This document shows, piece after piece, positions 1 to 11,690 of a DNA stretch of 64,000 nucleotides (positions within the stretch are counted from its first letter, which is position 1; the number at the start of each line of letters is the position of its first letter). Source of the stretch: Haberlea rhodopensis. Its lineage: Eukaryota; Streptophyta; Magnoliopsida; Lamiales; Gesneriaceae. Below the pieces are notes generated by a model. The model saw nothing but the letters and a program-made list of their open reading frames with translations, was not told the DNA's origin and did not search any database. The stretch is from assembly GCA_907163345.1 (NCBI GenBank), contig CAJQUN010000033.1, positions 2,249,788 through 2,313,787 on the forward strand. The letters are read 5' to 3'. A program made the position numbers and the translations under genes.

Positions 1-184
1 GATAAAAGGCTTAGTTGTTATTGTATAAAATGAAAAACCTACAAGTTAACAGCTAATAGCCAACAACCCATGTTTAAGTACCATTCAGAGAACTCGGGCT
101 TAGCCGAAGATTATAAATTACCAATACTCTATTCGTAAGGAGGCCTTTGCGAAGTATGCATACAAATTAAGAACAACGAGGGAC
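1..184 (-). other. Start of intron 1 of the dehydrogenase gene
   Basis: The stretch is AT-rich and non-coding. It begins with the GT donor at 184-183 on the minus strand and reaches the window edge without an evident acceptor or second exon. Confidence 0.55.
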
Positions 185-370
185 CTTAGTGAGGTTCCCT
201 TTGGAGACGAGGCGTTGGATCCTGGAAGAGATTGATTGATGGGCTCTAGTGAGAACACCGGAGTCGGAATCGTGAAGCCATACTTCAAGGCCGTTCACGG
301 CGGCCAGCTGGGCTATTCCGGAGCCCATTTGGCCGCCTCCCACTACCCCAACGCGCTGAATCTCCGCCAT
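185..370 (-). CDS. 3-hydroxyacyl-CoA (3-hydroxybutyryl-CoA) dehydrogenase, first exon only
   Basis: This is the amino-terminal exon of an NAD-dependent 3-hydroxyacyl-CoA dehydrogenase of the short plant type (Arabidopsis At3g15290 class). That enzyme oxidises 3-hydroxyacyl-CoA and is usually placed in peroxisomal or mitochondrial fatty-acid metabolism. Starting at the ATG at 370, the protein opens MAEIQRVGVVGGGQMGSGIA, a Rossmann dinucleotide fold with the glycine-rich GGGQMGSG loop at residues 10-17. An in-frame ATG lies six codons upstream (388), but the downstream one matches the usual family start. The exon ends at an AAG|GT donor (intron starts at 184), and the remaining exons lie beyond the left edge. 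The exon is markedly more GC-rich than its surroundings. The visible part is intact, so it reads as a real gene end, although a transposed exon fragment cannot be excluded without the flank. Confidence 0.8.
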
Positions 371-900
371 GGTGCCACCAGCAACCACCAGACAAATCCA
401 CCACAGTCAATCCAGTTAGAATCTAGGAGTGGTCGAGATGTCAGCTCACTGTTGGGCGAATCTGAATATTAGTGAAAACCCTGGGCTGTAATTCTTTAGC
501 AGGTCCAGGACTAGTGGGCAGGATTTCGTCCGCTCCAGAGTGTATTGAAACAGCGAAAACGATGTTTTCAATAAGGCTTAGGCAGTTTATCAAACATGTT
601 ATTTGACATGATAGTGGGGGTATTATGGTAATTGTATTATTTTTTAAATATTATTGTTCGCATGGATTTTATGGTATTACCACATTTGGTAAAATTGTTA
701 TTTGCCAAATTGCTTATTGCCATACCAAGAGCACTATCATTATCACTTACTTAATAAAGTACTTAATAAAGGGAATGTTTAATTTGTAGGATTGAGATAA
801 AATTATGTAATGATTAATTTTAGTCTCATGTATGGTTCGTTTTTTTAAAAAAATATCCAAACGTTTTTATCACATTCTAATCCCACTTTATAGCAAAATG

Positions 901-926
901 ATATATATATATATATATATATATAT
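901..926. repeat. (AT)n microsatellite
   Basis: Thirteen uninterrupted AT units in an intergenic AT-rich stretch. Confidence 0.95.
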
Positions 927-1450
927 CATTCTCAATTTTTTTTAATATTTTAAAATTTAAAATTTTCGCAAAACATTGCAACTTATTTCCTATAATTTAA
1001 TCCAAAAATTTTGAAATTCCTTCCGAAATTTGAAATTTTCGCCAAAATTTGAATCAAATTTTCTAGGGTATATTATTCATTATACCAAATAATAAAATTA
1101 ATTCAACATCATATCATCCAACTAAACACCATATAACTTATCATACTATATTATTTATCATCGTCTCCTAAATTTAATCATAACATTAATTATCTCATCC
1201 CTAACGATACCTCAATATATAGTAATAGATTAGCATATATAATACATTTTTTCAAGGGAAATATTAATACATAGTATCTTTATATTTATATACTAAAGTT
1301 TTTTCTCCGCGTGAAGAGAGTATTTCTACATATGCTCACTTGATCCACCATTGATATACTCACTCCATAAATAAGGTTTCTTTGTTCCTCAAATGTGTTT
1401 CAAGTCAAAATAATATGAATAGACTTCTTTAGATTAAATTTTTTTATAGG

Positions 1451-1756
1451 GTAAAAGCATAAAAAAACCATGTATTATAAAAAAATATGCACGAAACTCT
1501 CATGTGTTAACAAAAAAAATAGGCAAAAAAACCACTTCGTTATCTTAAATTCGGCATGGGGTTTTACGCAATGTTTCACATGGGGTTTCGTGCAATGTTT
1601 CAGAAAAAGAAAGGGGTTTGTTTGCTTCTTTTTTTTTATAACAGGGATTTCATGCCAAGTTTAAGAAAATATATGGTTTTTTTTTGCATATTTTAATAAC
1701 AATGGGGTTCGTACATATTTACTATAACACAATGTGTTTTTTTTTTTTGCTATTTA
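1451..1756. repeat. Imperfect foldback element of about 300 bp
   Basis: The left arm (about 1451-1540: gcataaaaaaaccatgtatt, then tatgcacgaaactct) pairs with the reverse complement of the right arm (about 1650-1755), which reads as atatgtacgaaccccattg followed by atatgcaaaaaaaaacc. Each arm contains two versions of a roughly 45-bp unit built on a poly-A/ACC core and tatgca. The layout resembles the repeat block at 4436-4790 and looks like a MITE or satellite-derived foldback. No target duplication was identified. Confidence 0.5.
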
Positions 1757-2388
1757 TCCTTTTTATATATATATTATTTTGTGGAACTCAAAAAGTAGCC
1801 TACAAGCGTGATAATGGAACACATAGGGATGAAATAAATCAACAGACGAAGTGGTAGAAAAAGAAACCAAATTTTATGTAATTTACTTTGTACAATGGAC
1901 CCAATGGGAACCCCTTGCGGGGAGACAAGAGGAGTCCCAATGTTTGGTCAGGGATTAACAAAAAAAGTATGAGATCCAAATGCTTAACTAAAAGAACTAT
2001 TACCCCTCTAATCAAAATATGCAGCAATAACTTTGCCATATTTTGGTCTCCACATATAAGGAAAGATTATTTGAATCCATCATTACTTGGTCTTAGTTTA
2101 TCGGATAAATTCAACCTAGCATAAGAGCAACCCTTATGCTAAATCCAAGTGATTCAAATATGATTTGGATATATGAGGTCTATCAAAACCAAATTTGAAC
2201 CATTAAACATAGTGTATGACCCGTGTCTCATTTCCTTTTAGTTTACCGTTGTCTTGGATAAACCACCTTCTATTATTTTTCAATCAATATTCTTTAATTC
2301 TCCACTTCTTTCATCATCAATGACAAACTAAATTTATTTTGATAATGGTGACGTAAGTTATAATATAGGAATTTATATAAATATATTA

Positions 2389-3128
2389 AGGTTGTGTTTG
2401 GATTGAGAAGATTTTTTATTAAAAATAATGCTGAAAACCCAAAATTCGAAAGCAAAAAACATGGCTTTTAGACTTCTATTTCAAATTAATAGCTTTTAAA
2501 AATGATGGTTTGCCTTTTCATAAATAATATTGATGAGATTAAGGACCATGAAGGAAATGAATCTTCGTCAACAAGGATATCAATCAATTTGTATATCTTT
2601 TCCATTTTTATTTCAATTCGATTAAATAAAAATCATCAAGCAATTCATCCGTCGAGACTTGAAATAATTATTTTAAAACTCCATTATTATAGTAAGATAC
2701 ACACACACCACTTTCTCCCCCTAAATCAAGGACAACCCTTCTTTCTAAGTATGTAATATTTTTATATTTCAACTACTTGACTATTATTCTCTATAGCATA
2801 TTCTATGTGGATGTTTGCGATTGCTTTTCAAAACTATTTATCTACTTTTCAGGCAAAAAAATAGATTTTGAGTGTTTTATTTCATTGTTTCTGTTTTTGT
2901 TCTCTAAAATTAAGTATGTAAAATCAGAAGCTGAGAAGCAAGTCATGAAAAGTTTTTAACTGTTTTTACTTGTGTGGTGATAATTTTGTAATAATTCGAA
3001 ATTCATTAAGCTGTTTTTTTATTTATTTTAATAGCAAACATTCAAAGCTTTTGCTTAAAAATAACTTTTATCAATTTTAAGCAAAAACAACATAAAAGTA
3101 CTTTGAATAAGCTATTGCAAACACACCA
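2389..3128. mobile_element. MITE-like element with GTGTTTG ends
   Basis: The block begins ggttgtgtttggattg and ends caatagc...caaacacacc, whose reverse complement is ggtgtgtttgcaat, so the ends form an imperfect terminal inverted repeat. Subterminal stretches (agctattt / aatagct, gcaaaaac / gcttttgc) are also inverted. The interior has no convincing coding capacity. GTGTTTGG-type termini are common on plant non-autonomous DNA transposons. No clean target duplication was found, so the superfamily is open. Confidence 0.4.
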
Positions 3129-3634
3129 TATGTTTTGTATAAAAAACGAGGGTTTCAAGTTACGATTAAAATTTTCTATTTTTGATCAAAATCGTTGACG
3201 TTTTGTGTTATTTCGATCTTGTTTTTTTAAAAAAAAAAAATTGAAAATTAGTGAGATTGCACATATTTTTTGTACAATTAACAACTCATTGATAACATTC
3301 AAGATTTCACATAATATTTTATTATCATTGGATTAAAGCGAAGATATGAAAACTTACACGATCTGTTATTAAGGACACATAATTATGAACCGCACGCTCC
3401 ATGTATCATCTTTGATCACGTTATTAATTATTCTTTACCAAAAAATATAATACTTTACCAAATTAAATTACACATTCCCCCATTATGTGCACCACCAAAG
3501 CTTAGCATACTTTGGGGTCCCTTTGAAGCAAAAAAGAGCCAACCCTCCAAATTTTTTTTATTTGTGATATCATCAACTTTATAATCAAGGCTCGTATAAA
3601 TCACATCAAAAACATTCACACGCCACAGAAATTC

Positions 3635-4330
3635 ATGGAGACTCGCCGGAGAAACTATACCAATTCTCCAGATGACAAGTTTTCGTTTCCTGTAATGATT
3701 CCAGGACAGGAGAACATTTCTGATCAGTTCGAATTCGGCTGTATTAAGACACCAGGTTCCCCTATCAATTCTCCTGCCGATCATTTTTTCTTGAATGGGA
3801 AACTTCTGCCTCATGTATTTCCAATGCAAACATCAAATAATCACAATTTTTCGTATTCAAGATCCACCAGCCGAACAAGCAGCATCGGAAGTAAGGATTC
3901 TTTTATGTCATCACGCAGCAACAGCACCAACAGCAGGGGCAGTAACTGCAGCAGCGCAAGAACCAGCACCAGTACTGATCAGTACTCTAATCCCGGGTTG
4001 AGAAAGGTATCGAATTTGGTGAAAAAGGAAAGGAATGTTAGGACTCATGTTATGAATACTCATGAGGGTCAATACGGATCTTCCCAGAAATGGCAATTCA
4101 TTGCGGCAGCTCCTGTGTTGAAGCACCAGGGATCAAAGTCAAGAAAAGTTGATGATGATGTTGAACGAAAGGGTTCCAAGAAATCAAGGAGGTTCGATGA
4201 GGATTGTGGCAGGGTGAAGCCGTGGTTTGGGAAAAGGGTTTTGAGGTCGTTTGTTTCTGCATGCAAAGAATGTCATGCAATCAAAACATCTCAAATTGAG
4301 GATGTTTTGCCAAGAAATTTGGAGGTGTAG
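3635..4330 (+). CDS. Putative membrane-associated kinase regulator (MAKR/BKI1-like) protein, 231 aa
   Basis: This single-exon gene encodes a basic, serine-rich protein. Near residues 32-60 it has FEFGC, followed by SPADHFFLNGKLLPHVFP. A SPAD-x-x-F-x-NGKLLP segment of this kind is typical of plant MAKR/BKI1-like and DUF1645-type proteins. Residues 75-115 form a Ser/Thr/Asn-rich low-complexity stretch (SRTSSIGSKDSFMSSRSNST). The C-terminal half has Lys/Arg clusters (KSRKVDDD, RKGSKKSRR) that could bind membrane or direct nuclear import. MAKR and BKI1 proteins sit at the plasma membrane and damp receptor kinases of brassinosteroid and related pathways; that role is inferred from family resemblance, and the exact subfamily is uncertain. 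The ATG at 3635 is the first in frame, and the frame is intact to TAG. Confidence 0.7.
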   Translation: METRRRNYTNSPDDKFSFPVMIPGQENISDQFEFGCIKTPGSPINSPADHFFLNGKLLPHVFPMQTSNNHNFSYSRSTSRTSSIGSKDSFMSSRSNSTNSRGSNCSSARTSTSTDQYSNPGLRKVSNLVKKERNVRTHVMNTHEGQYGSSQKWQFIAAAPVLKHQGSKSRKVDDDVERKGSKKSRRFDEDCGRVKPWFGKRVLRSFVSACKECHAIKTSQIEDVLPRNLEV

Positions 4331-4435
4331 CTAAATTATGTGTCTTCTCATCTCCCAAAATAAAAATAAATTTTATAATTTTTTTTTTGCTCAGGGCAAA
4401 GTTTCCTTCATTTCAAAGCTAATGAAGTATTAACC

Positions 4436-4790
4436 CCATATGATGCAGATTATTATATGGTTTGAAAATATGCATTTTATCCCATTGTGATTTTGAAAAT
4501 AGGCAGATCACAACAACGTGGTTTGAAAATATGCATTTTACCCTGTGATTTTAAATATACCCCCTTTGTAGTTTGTGAATAGGTGCTAAATACCCCTTTC
4601 GTTGATACTATTTTTTTGCAAACCACAATGGGGTAAAATGTATATATTCAAAATCATAAGGAGGTAAAATGCTTATTTTCAAACCACATGTGGTAACCTG
4701 TTTATTTTCAAAACCACGATGGGGTAAAATGCATAGTTTCAAACCAAATGGGGGTAATATGCATATTTTCAAAACAACATGGGATAATTC
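4436..4790. repeat. Minisatellite of about 33-bp units in both orientations
   Basis: The unit is roughly ggggtaaaatgcatattttc followed by aaaccacat. It occurs several times in forward orientation between 4615 and 4790, and as its reverse complement (gtggtttgaaaatatgcatt) at about 4455-4550. The whole region can therefore fold back on itself. The units are degenerate and differ by small indels. Confidence 0.75.
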
Positions 4791-5779
4791 ACCACTAGCT
4801 CTGTATCTCGCTATCTCCGCCACAATAGTTACTTTAAACCAAACTTTTTATCATTTCGCATAAATACTCCATTAATTAGATATATTTCAAAATTTTAATA
4901 TAATTTCTTCCAACAATTTATTTTGTGATTCTTCTCTACAATAACTATGTCATTTCCTTGAAACATAGAACCAAACATAGATTCTATTTTTTCCAAAATT
5001 CAGTGCCGATTATTTGAAATTTACACAGTAATGCTTAAAGTTGGCCCATTGTAATATAATCTTATCCGACCCATTTCAAGCACCATGTGTTTCACAAGTG
5101 TCTGCGAGTAGAAAAAATCGAATTATAAAAGAGATTTTATATAAATCATAACAACAAAGGTTTAGGCGTAGAATCCGGCAAAATATACAGCATTGAGAAA
5201 ACTATCACAGAGTTTAAGGAAATAAAGAGCCAAAATTTTCCTCAAATCCAAGTCAAAGATGAATCAACACTCATAAAATTGTTATTGTCAAGAGCAATAA
5301 CTGTTGCTGCTGTTCGAAGTAATTTTTATAAATTTAATATGAAAATTGTTCTTGCGGCAACATTAAGTGCTCCGATGATATTATAACAATTTGTGACCGT
5401 TTAAAATGTTAAGAACGACACGAGGCGGGCACAATATTATTGGACTAATGAAAGGTAAAAGAATTTATAACATGTGCTTAATAATTCCGATGATTTAGTA
5501 CCCTAATATACTTTTTGATACTATAAAATATTAATTTAAACAAAATACTCGAGTAAAGAAATTTGTGAGACTAGACAAGGACGGACATAAACAAAAAAAA
5601 GGGGCGAATATGGGATATCCGGTAGAGATCCTGAAAATTTCATATTCAAACAGTGAAATTCAGTCAACCGTGCAACGTGAAATCCTCACACTTGTATAAT
5701 TTTAAGTGGGTTATGTTACTGATAAAATGACAATTAACCCAACAAGAAATTTTAAATTACTTTTATTTTCATCTAACAT

Positions 5780-6012
5780 TTCCTCATTTTTGCACATGTG
5801 CATCGAGTGAAGTCTATAAATTTCGGCCAGTTCACTAGAGCGAGATGACGATCGAGTAAGACATGGCTCGAAAGTTATACGCACAGAAGATATTGACCTA
5901 TAGAAGCGTTTGGAAAAGATTACATGTGTCCGACCTGACTTGATTCTCTTCCACTGTGTATGTAACATACCCGAATTCATTGGAATTAAAGTCTTAACTG
6001 CTGTTGTACTTT
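5780..6012 (+). pseudogene. LINE reverse-transcriptase 3' tail, 5'-truncated remnant
   Basis: On the plus strand the sequence parallels the LINE tail at 10.2-10.5 kb: it contains gcacatgtgcatcgagtgaag, a TATAGAAGCGTTTGGAAAAG segment and a CATGTGTCCGACCTGACTTG end. In the better copy these encode the DRSAWIRVTHVSDPT C-terminus. It then continues into the same AATTCATTGG...TTGTTG-type 3' UTR. Stop codons and indels break the frame. Confidence 0.6.
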
Positions 6013-6159
6013 CCCCTTCTTCGTCATAGCTAATTTTCATCGATAATTTAAAGTCCATAGAGCAAATATTGTCAAAGTAACAATTAAGAACAAAAGAGTA
6101 CTAATACAAATAAAGCAAACATCAAACTACACCACAAGCCATATTCTTCTTCGTACTAA

Positions 6160-8424
6160 TTACTCCAAGAGAGATTCCATAACATCGGAGAACATCCCTG
6201 ATTCATGCCTATACTCCCCGGTATCATGTCCATGGTGATCGAGTGAAGTTGAAGCAGAAGAGGAGGCTGACATTCTTGCAGGCAAAGTGAAGCTCCTTTT
6301 GAACTTGCCCTCCATCTTAGAATGTCCATCCAAGCTCAAGAATTCATTAGCATATCCAGAATCATTATTATGCAAACTCAAATGATCAGAATTAGGATCG
6401 AACAAGAGCTTGGATTCATCAGTTCTTCCAGTAAGCGCGTTGAAAAAAGTCAACCCATTAGGCCATTTTAGGTCGGTCTCATGATCTCCAATCATATCTC
6501 CCATACGGGCTTCAGATGAATGAGGGTTCAAGAACATGTGTGCTTCGTTTTTCGATGGTGGGATACCAAGTCTAGCCGTGTTTTGAAAACTTGGAGATGT
6601 CCAGTAATGGTGGTATTGTTGTTCTTGGGCCCCAGCTAAACAAGGGAGGGGGCGGTCCAATCGGCATAGATGGTTGTTTAAGAGGAAAAGTGGATGAGGA
6701 TGTGGAGTTACGGGTCGAAGAAAATAGCTGGGATAGATAGAATCCGGACTGATACCCTATGGATTCAAAGGTGTGCCTCATTCTTAGCACGAAATGAAGG
6801 TCTTCTGGTATCTGAAGGAGATCAATCAAGTGTTAATACATTTATAATTTAATAAATTCATAATCTCAAAACAAAACTCACAATCTTGCAAGAACCAAGC
6901 TGCAATAGGACCATGTCCAGCTTGTATGACAGCTATAGTCTGCTAAAATATCGGAGTTTCCTCAAAAATGGACATGGAGATAAAAATCCCAACAATAACA
7001 AGAAAACGACAGTAAGATTAAACAATTTTGAACTAGAGAATCTGACCTCAATCCCTGAATCAAACTGATCAGTCCATTCAGGAGGTAACTGCATTTAATA
7101 CAAAGGTGGGAGATTCATCAATCAATCGTGTAAACACAGTATTTTTACCATTCCAATAATTGGGGTAGTGAAAGTTCATTTTCATACGGTCAAAATACTG
7201 CCAAGAATTGATTTCAAAAAAAAAATACTGCCAAGAATAGGCACAAAAGCATTAATTAATTGAAAAGTGGATCCCCATAACAAATAACTCCGAAACTTAT
7301 TCTAAATGAAACAAATTTCTTTGATGTAAAAACATACAGCATAAAAAAAAGTGACATACAGCATCAAATGAACTCTGCCAGTAGTTGGAGATATTTGGTT
7401 CACACTCGGTTGGCTCCTTGAAAACCCATTTATGACACTTATCAGAAGCTACTTTGCCCATCAACCTGCAACCCATTTTTCACCCAATCAAAATATGCTC
7501 GGTAAATTAAGAACACATACAAAAAAAAAAATTATGTAAATATGTGCCTAATCAGTATTCCACTCGTTATTTTTTTTAAAAAAAAGAAAGAAATTCCACT
7601 CATTTGGTTTAAAATTTAAGATAGAAAGAGGCATAAGAAAATCCTATCCTAACTCTAAAACAAAAGCACCTACCAAGTACCCACCCTTCTCCATAATTAT
7701 ATAACTGAATGGACATTTTGCTGAAGGATTTCCTGACAGGATCCTCCACATCCATTTCATCTAAACAGTCTGCATTTCTACCTCTGCAGAAGCCATCTTC
7801 CCACATCAACATCCTGCACAAAGAAACAAAAAGAAAAATCAGAAAAGACAAGAAAACCAACTTGTGGATACTCAAATCCACACCACAACTCCACAAGTCA
7901 CTCAAATATCAACAACAAAAATCCCCAATCATACAAAATCGTTTATCCAAGCTCCCCCAGCTTTATTTGAGTTTAAGTGATGAAATTAAAGTAATTAAGC
8001 TAACTAATCATGGAAACCCATGAGCATGTACTCACAAGCTACCACTATCGTCTCCCACTTTGCAGCCATTGCCACCTCTAACTCTCCTGGAATAAATGCA
8101 AGCAACCCATGTGAGTTTCAGCATCAAAATCAAGAAATTGGTTTCATCTATAAAAAAAAAACAAGAAATTGGGGAACATGCGTTACATGCCCAAAATTTA
8201 AATCAATAATCAAGAAAAACAAACTACACATACAAGTCTACGTAAACAAAAACGAAGGTTTTAACAATAGAGAGTGAGACAACAAAGATATACGGGCGAG
8301 GGCGAATGGTCCAGAAAACAGAGTATGTCCAGTCTGAGTTGAGGCAGACGCTTCTGAGGGCCTCATGAAGGGCCATCATTCCCACTGCCTCTTTGCTCCT
8401 GTCTGCTGCTCCCGAGCCCACCAT
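6160..8424 (-). CDS. bHLH-MYC N-terminal domain protein (LONESOME HIGHWAY-like / At3g15240 class), frame broken twice
   Basis: Seven exons fit GT-AG sites: 8294-8424, 8036-8086, 7685-7813, 7360-7465, 7047-7088, 6882-6939 and 6160-6811. The protein starts MVGSGAADRSKEAVGMMALH and carries the MYC/MYB N-terminal domain: WTYSVFWTIRPRPRVRGGNG, MLMWEDGFCRGR, SFSKMSIQLYNYGEG, LMGKVASDKCHKWVFKEP, then TIAVIQAGHG...LLQLGSCKI and IPEDLHFVLRMRHTFESIGY. The C-terminus has WPNGLTFFNALTGRTDESKL. No bHLH helix is present, as expected for this 'WNK-related' class; a transcription-linked role is inferred. In exon 6 one extra base (GGTCCTATTG at about 6906-6915) shifts the frame. A second shift lies near GGGGCCC at about 6630-6637, joining the LFSWG segment to QEQQYHHYWTSPSF. 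Either the locus is a recent pseudogene or the sequence has two homopolymer errors. An upstream ATG (8523) is in frame but does not match the family start. Confidence 0.75.
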
Positions 8425-10024
8425 TCTTCTCTCTTTCTTGCTTTTTTCTATTTTTCTCCTTCTTCCAAGTTTATAACAAGAAATTAGCAGTATATGATCC
8501 TTCGGTTTACCCTCTGTGCCCACAGTTAAACAATAGAATGCTGGTCAATTATCAGGAGAAGGAGGGAGTTGTCAGTTTATCGATTCATATCTCCGTCTCT
8601 CTCTCTATCACACTTTGTTATTCCTACTCCCTGCTTTTCTGTTCTCTTTACCTTTTACTGTGGGACTAAGTAACCATGAGGTGAAGTAAAAAAATAAGAC
8701 GCAGTACAATTATCTGTGTCACGCTATGTGAGTGCGTGTGTACGTACGACTCTGACTTATGGGGATTTCGAGGTTCTTGTCTACGCTTTATATAAAACAT
8801 AACATTTTCTTTGAGACCAAATTAATCAAATAAACGAAACTTTTGAAAATAAATATACTACTTTAATTTTGCAAATATGTCATGAATCATGGTAGAATGA
8901 GGTAAATATTCACGTGTTCACATATTTTGTATTGTTGCCGTCCTTATGGACCAAGATTTTATACTGCAAATCAAATACTTGGCATATAATATACATATAA
9001 TATAACCCTATAAATGACGATAATATTATGAAGTTAGTACAGTTTTCATTTATAATGTCTTTCAAGGTCTTGTATATATATATTTAGCTTATGAGATATT
9101 GCATGCTTGGTAAAACCTCATTTTTGTAATCTCCAAAAAGTTTGTACCGCTTCTGATATCATACATTTAGCGTGTGTTTCGTGCACACAAACAAGAGGTA
9201 TAATATAGATGTGCACACTTGAGGACGTGAACCTTCATATACTTTGCTTACGTTTTGGAATTTGGATGAAAGGTGAGAGTATATACTTCCCTACTTGTAA
9301 GAGAAGTTGGGACAGTTCACAATCAAAGTAATTTAGGACCAGTATCTGTAATTCTGCATAATTGATCATGAAAATTATTGGTTTTGATACCGACATTATT
9401 TCAAATTTAACAATTCGAAATCAATAAGTTTCGGTATTATAGACATTAAATCATTCTTTTGTGGTAGTCCATAAAATGCATAAAATATCATCTTTACAAT
9501 TTAAAACCAGCATTAGAAAAGTTATAAACAGGTGAAATTCTGATAAAATGTGAATAATAATAAAAAAGTCCATATTGGATACTCAAAAAAAAAAAAAAGG
9601 TCCCTATTGGTAATGTAATAATTCTTTCGATTTGTTAAATGGTCAGGACAATTTGAATGGTGGATAGGTAATGACATAAAAATAAAACAATTGTTCAAGA
9701 AAATTAAAATTGTCCTCGAGGTTTGGTAAGCTTGCGAAATAATTTTGGACCTTGTGTCCTTCCGTTTTAGATATCTAAAATAGAATATATTGAATGTAAA
9801 TTTAGTGGTTGTATTTTTCCAGATCTTGGTGTTGTAACACTTGTTGGTCAAGAGGTATCGACGAGTAACAAATTTCGATATCTATGTTTTGTTATCCAAA
9901 ATGATTGAGAGATACAGTAACATTGAACACGTAATCCAGACATGCTGGTTGAAATAGAGAAACATCATCGGTATCCTATGCGATCGTAATATTACGCTGA
10001 AATTGAAGGGAAAATTTTATATAA
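8425..10024. other. Intergenic: MYC_N gene upstream region
   Basis: A CT-rich tract near 8590-8612 is typical of a plant 5' leader or core promoter for the leftward gene. Beyond 8.75 kb the DNA is AT-rich with no recognisable coding capacity or repeat boundaries. Confidence 0.45.
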
Positions 10025-10500
10025 TATTAGACCTCAAAAATGCTTGTATGAGACGGAACGCCAGGCACGAAAGATGAATCATATCCAGAAGATAAGATAT
10101 GTGTATGCTTCGCTAGATATGTGGTAATACTAGAAGTTATAAAAAAAGGAACGAATATATTCAAGCTGGAGTAGGTTTAACTTGTATAGAAGATAAGATT
10201 CAAGAAAATCGCTTATGTTAGATTGGTCACGTACAACGTATGCTTAGCAATGCACATGTGCGTCGAAAGGAGGCTATGCATTTCGGACATTTTACGAGAG
10301 CGAGAGAACAACCGAAGAAGACATTGCTCGAAGTTATACACCAAAACTTGGAGTTTAAGGAGATTAAAGAGGATATTCTGACCGATAGAAGCGCTTGGAT
10401 AAGAGTAACGCATGTGTCCGACCCGACTTAATTCTCTCTACTGTTTATGTACCTAACTCAATTCATTGAGATTAAAAAAAACTTAGTCATTTTGTTGTTG
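10025..10500 (+). pseudogene. LINE reverse-transcriptase C-terminal remnant
   Basis: The translation gives recognisable C-terminal LINE RT pieces in order: ERNEYIQAGVGL-like, EDKIQENRL, IGHVQRMLSNAHVRRKEAMH, REQPKKTLLEVIHQNLEF and LTDRSAWIRVTHVSDPT. These match the plant LINE consensus blocks GHVxRR...VRR, GRPKKTLxEV and LDRSxWRxRIRVADP. The frame is interrupted by a stop at about 10218 and by shifts upstream. A 3' UTR with an AATTCATTGAGATTAA motif and a TTGTTGTTG tail ends near 10500. It is a 5'-truncated dead insertion. Confidence 0.75.
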
Positions 10501-11478
10501 TGTCGTTGATTAAAAAATCAGGGTCAAAAGACATTCAACATACTTGACCTATTGCCTATTGCCTATTGACTATTGCTAAACTACCTCTAAAGATCCAATT
10601 TAATTAACCATATCGCAGCCTTAAATATGTGCTTTTCACACAACTTTCAACTAAAAAATTGTTGAAGATAAACAGGGCAAGATTATATATCTATTTTTTT
10701 CCAAAAATAATCATGTTTCGTTATAATTTATGTGATAACTCTCTTGAACTTTCTAAGTAATTTTATGATGTATACATGTGTCGTGTGTGGTCGGCCAACC
10801 AAAGCTGATATATTTCTAAATTATTATTATTTTGCATATGGTAAAATGGTTACACAAAAATCCCTTATATAACAATTTGTAGATATTTTCAGATTGTTTA
10901 ACGAAATAATACATAACACAACAACAATAAAGTCTTTAAATCCAATGAATTAAGGTAGATTACAATATTACATAAACAATAGATAAAATAAAGTCGAGTA
11001 TGATATACGTTGATGTTTATAATATATTAATCATTTCATCTTCTTATATATATATTTTTAATTTAAATAAAATATTGAGCATTACTTTTTATCTGATATA
11101 TATAATTACAACATATAATGCATCGCCTCTTTTTATTTTAAATTTTTGATTTCTAATCTAATAAATAAGACCGGCCGAACTACTGCCACGAGGCGGATGG
11201 CTTATATTAAAAAAAGTACGACATACCAAATGATCACTTTATTAACTATGCTTTAATATGGCATATTAGCAGTGTTAAATTAGATTAAAATGAGATTAGG
11301 GAGTCACGTGAGCACGTGATGTGACAGTGAGTCGTGCATCGTTTCTCGTAAACAAACGGAGGCCCACGATTTGCGGGGCCTTTTTCTCTGTGGTATCTTC
11401 CACACGCGCTGGGGGTCGGAGAGATAACTTATTAATAAAGGAATTATATTAAGTACTACATAAAACAAGATTTCAAAA
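10501..11478. other. Intergenic AT-rich stretch with a reverse LINE tail
   Basis: No gene is seen. At about 10917-10998 the reverse strand carries a third LINE 3' tail (TTAATTCATTGGATTTAAAG then TTGTTGTTGT). The rest is AT-rich sequence without visible structure. Confidence 0.5.
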
Positions 11479-11618
11479 TATAGAGATCAATCTCTTGTCG
11501 TTTTACCAAAAATTATAATTAATGATAGTGATATAACTCAAATCTTTTAAATCATACAGTAGCACAAGCATCACGTTTTGATCGCTCACACAACAAGGAC
11601 AATTGTTGTACCCCAACA
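11479..11618 (-). repeat. TRIM 3' terminal repeat
   Basis: Left copy of the TRIM repeat. It shares ctttaccaaaa, tcttttaaa and caattgttgtac blocks with the right copy. Confidence 0.7.
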
Positions 11619-11690
11619 ATCACCATCCCAATAATTACACTCTTTGCAACTCATGATAATCGAAAGTTTGATATTGACTCTGATACTAAT

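Larger units (their letters stand above)
371..3634. other. Intergenic: dehydrogenase upstream region plus small repeats
   Basis: No gene is seen. The first few hundred bases should carry the promoter and leader of the leftward dehydrogenase gene. The rest is AT-rich and holds an (AT)n tract at 901-926, a foldback at about 1451-1756, and a MITE-like block at about 2389-3128. TATAAAT at 3595-3601 lies 34 bases before the ATG of the next gene and could be its TATA box only if the leader is very short. Confidence 0.5.
4331..6159. other. Intergenic between MAKR-like and MYC_N genes
   Basis: No intact gene is seen. It contains the MAKR 3' region, an inverted/direct minisatellite (4436-4790) and a LINE-derived tail (about 5780-6012). 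The remaining 4.8-5.7 kb is AT-rich with nothing recognisable. Confidence 0.55.

Noticed and set aside
3455..3829. Minus-strand open frame overlapping the MAKR-like gene start
   Set aside because: It lies antisense to a convincing coding exon, has no family resemblance, and is explained as a shadow.
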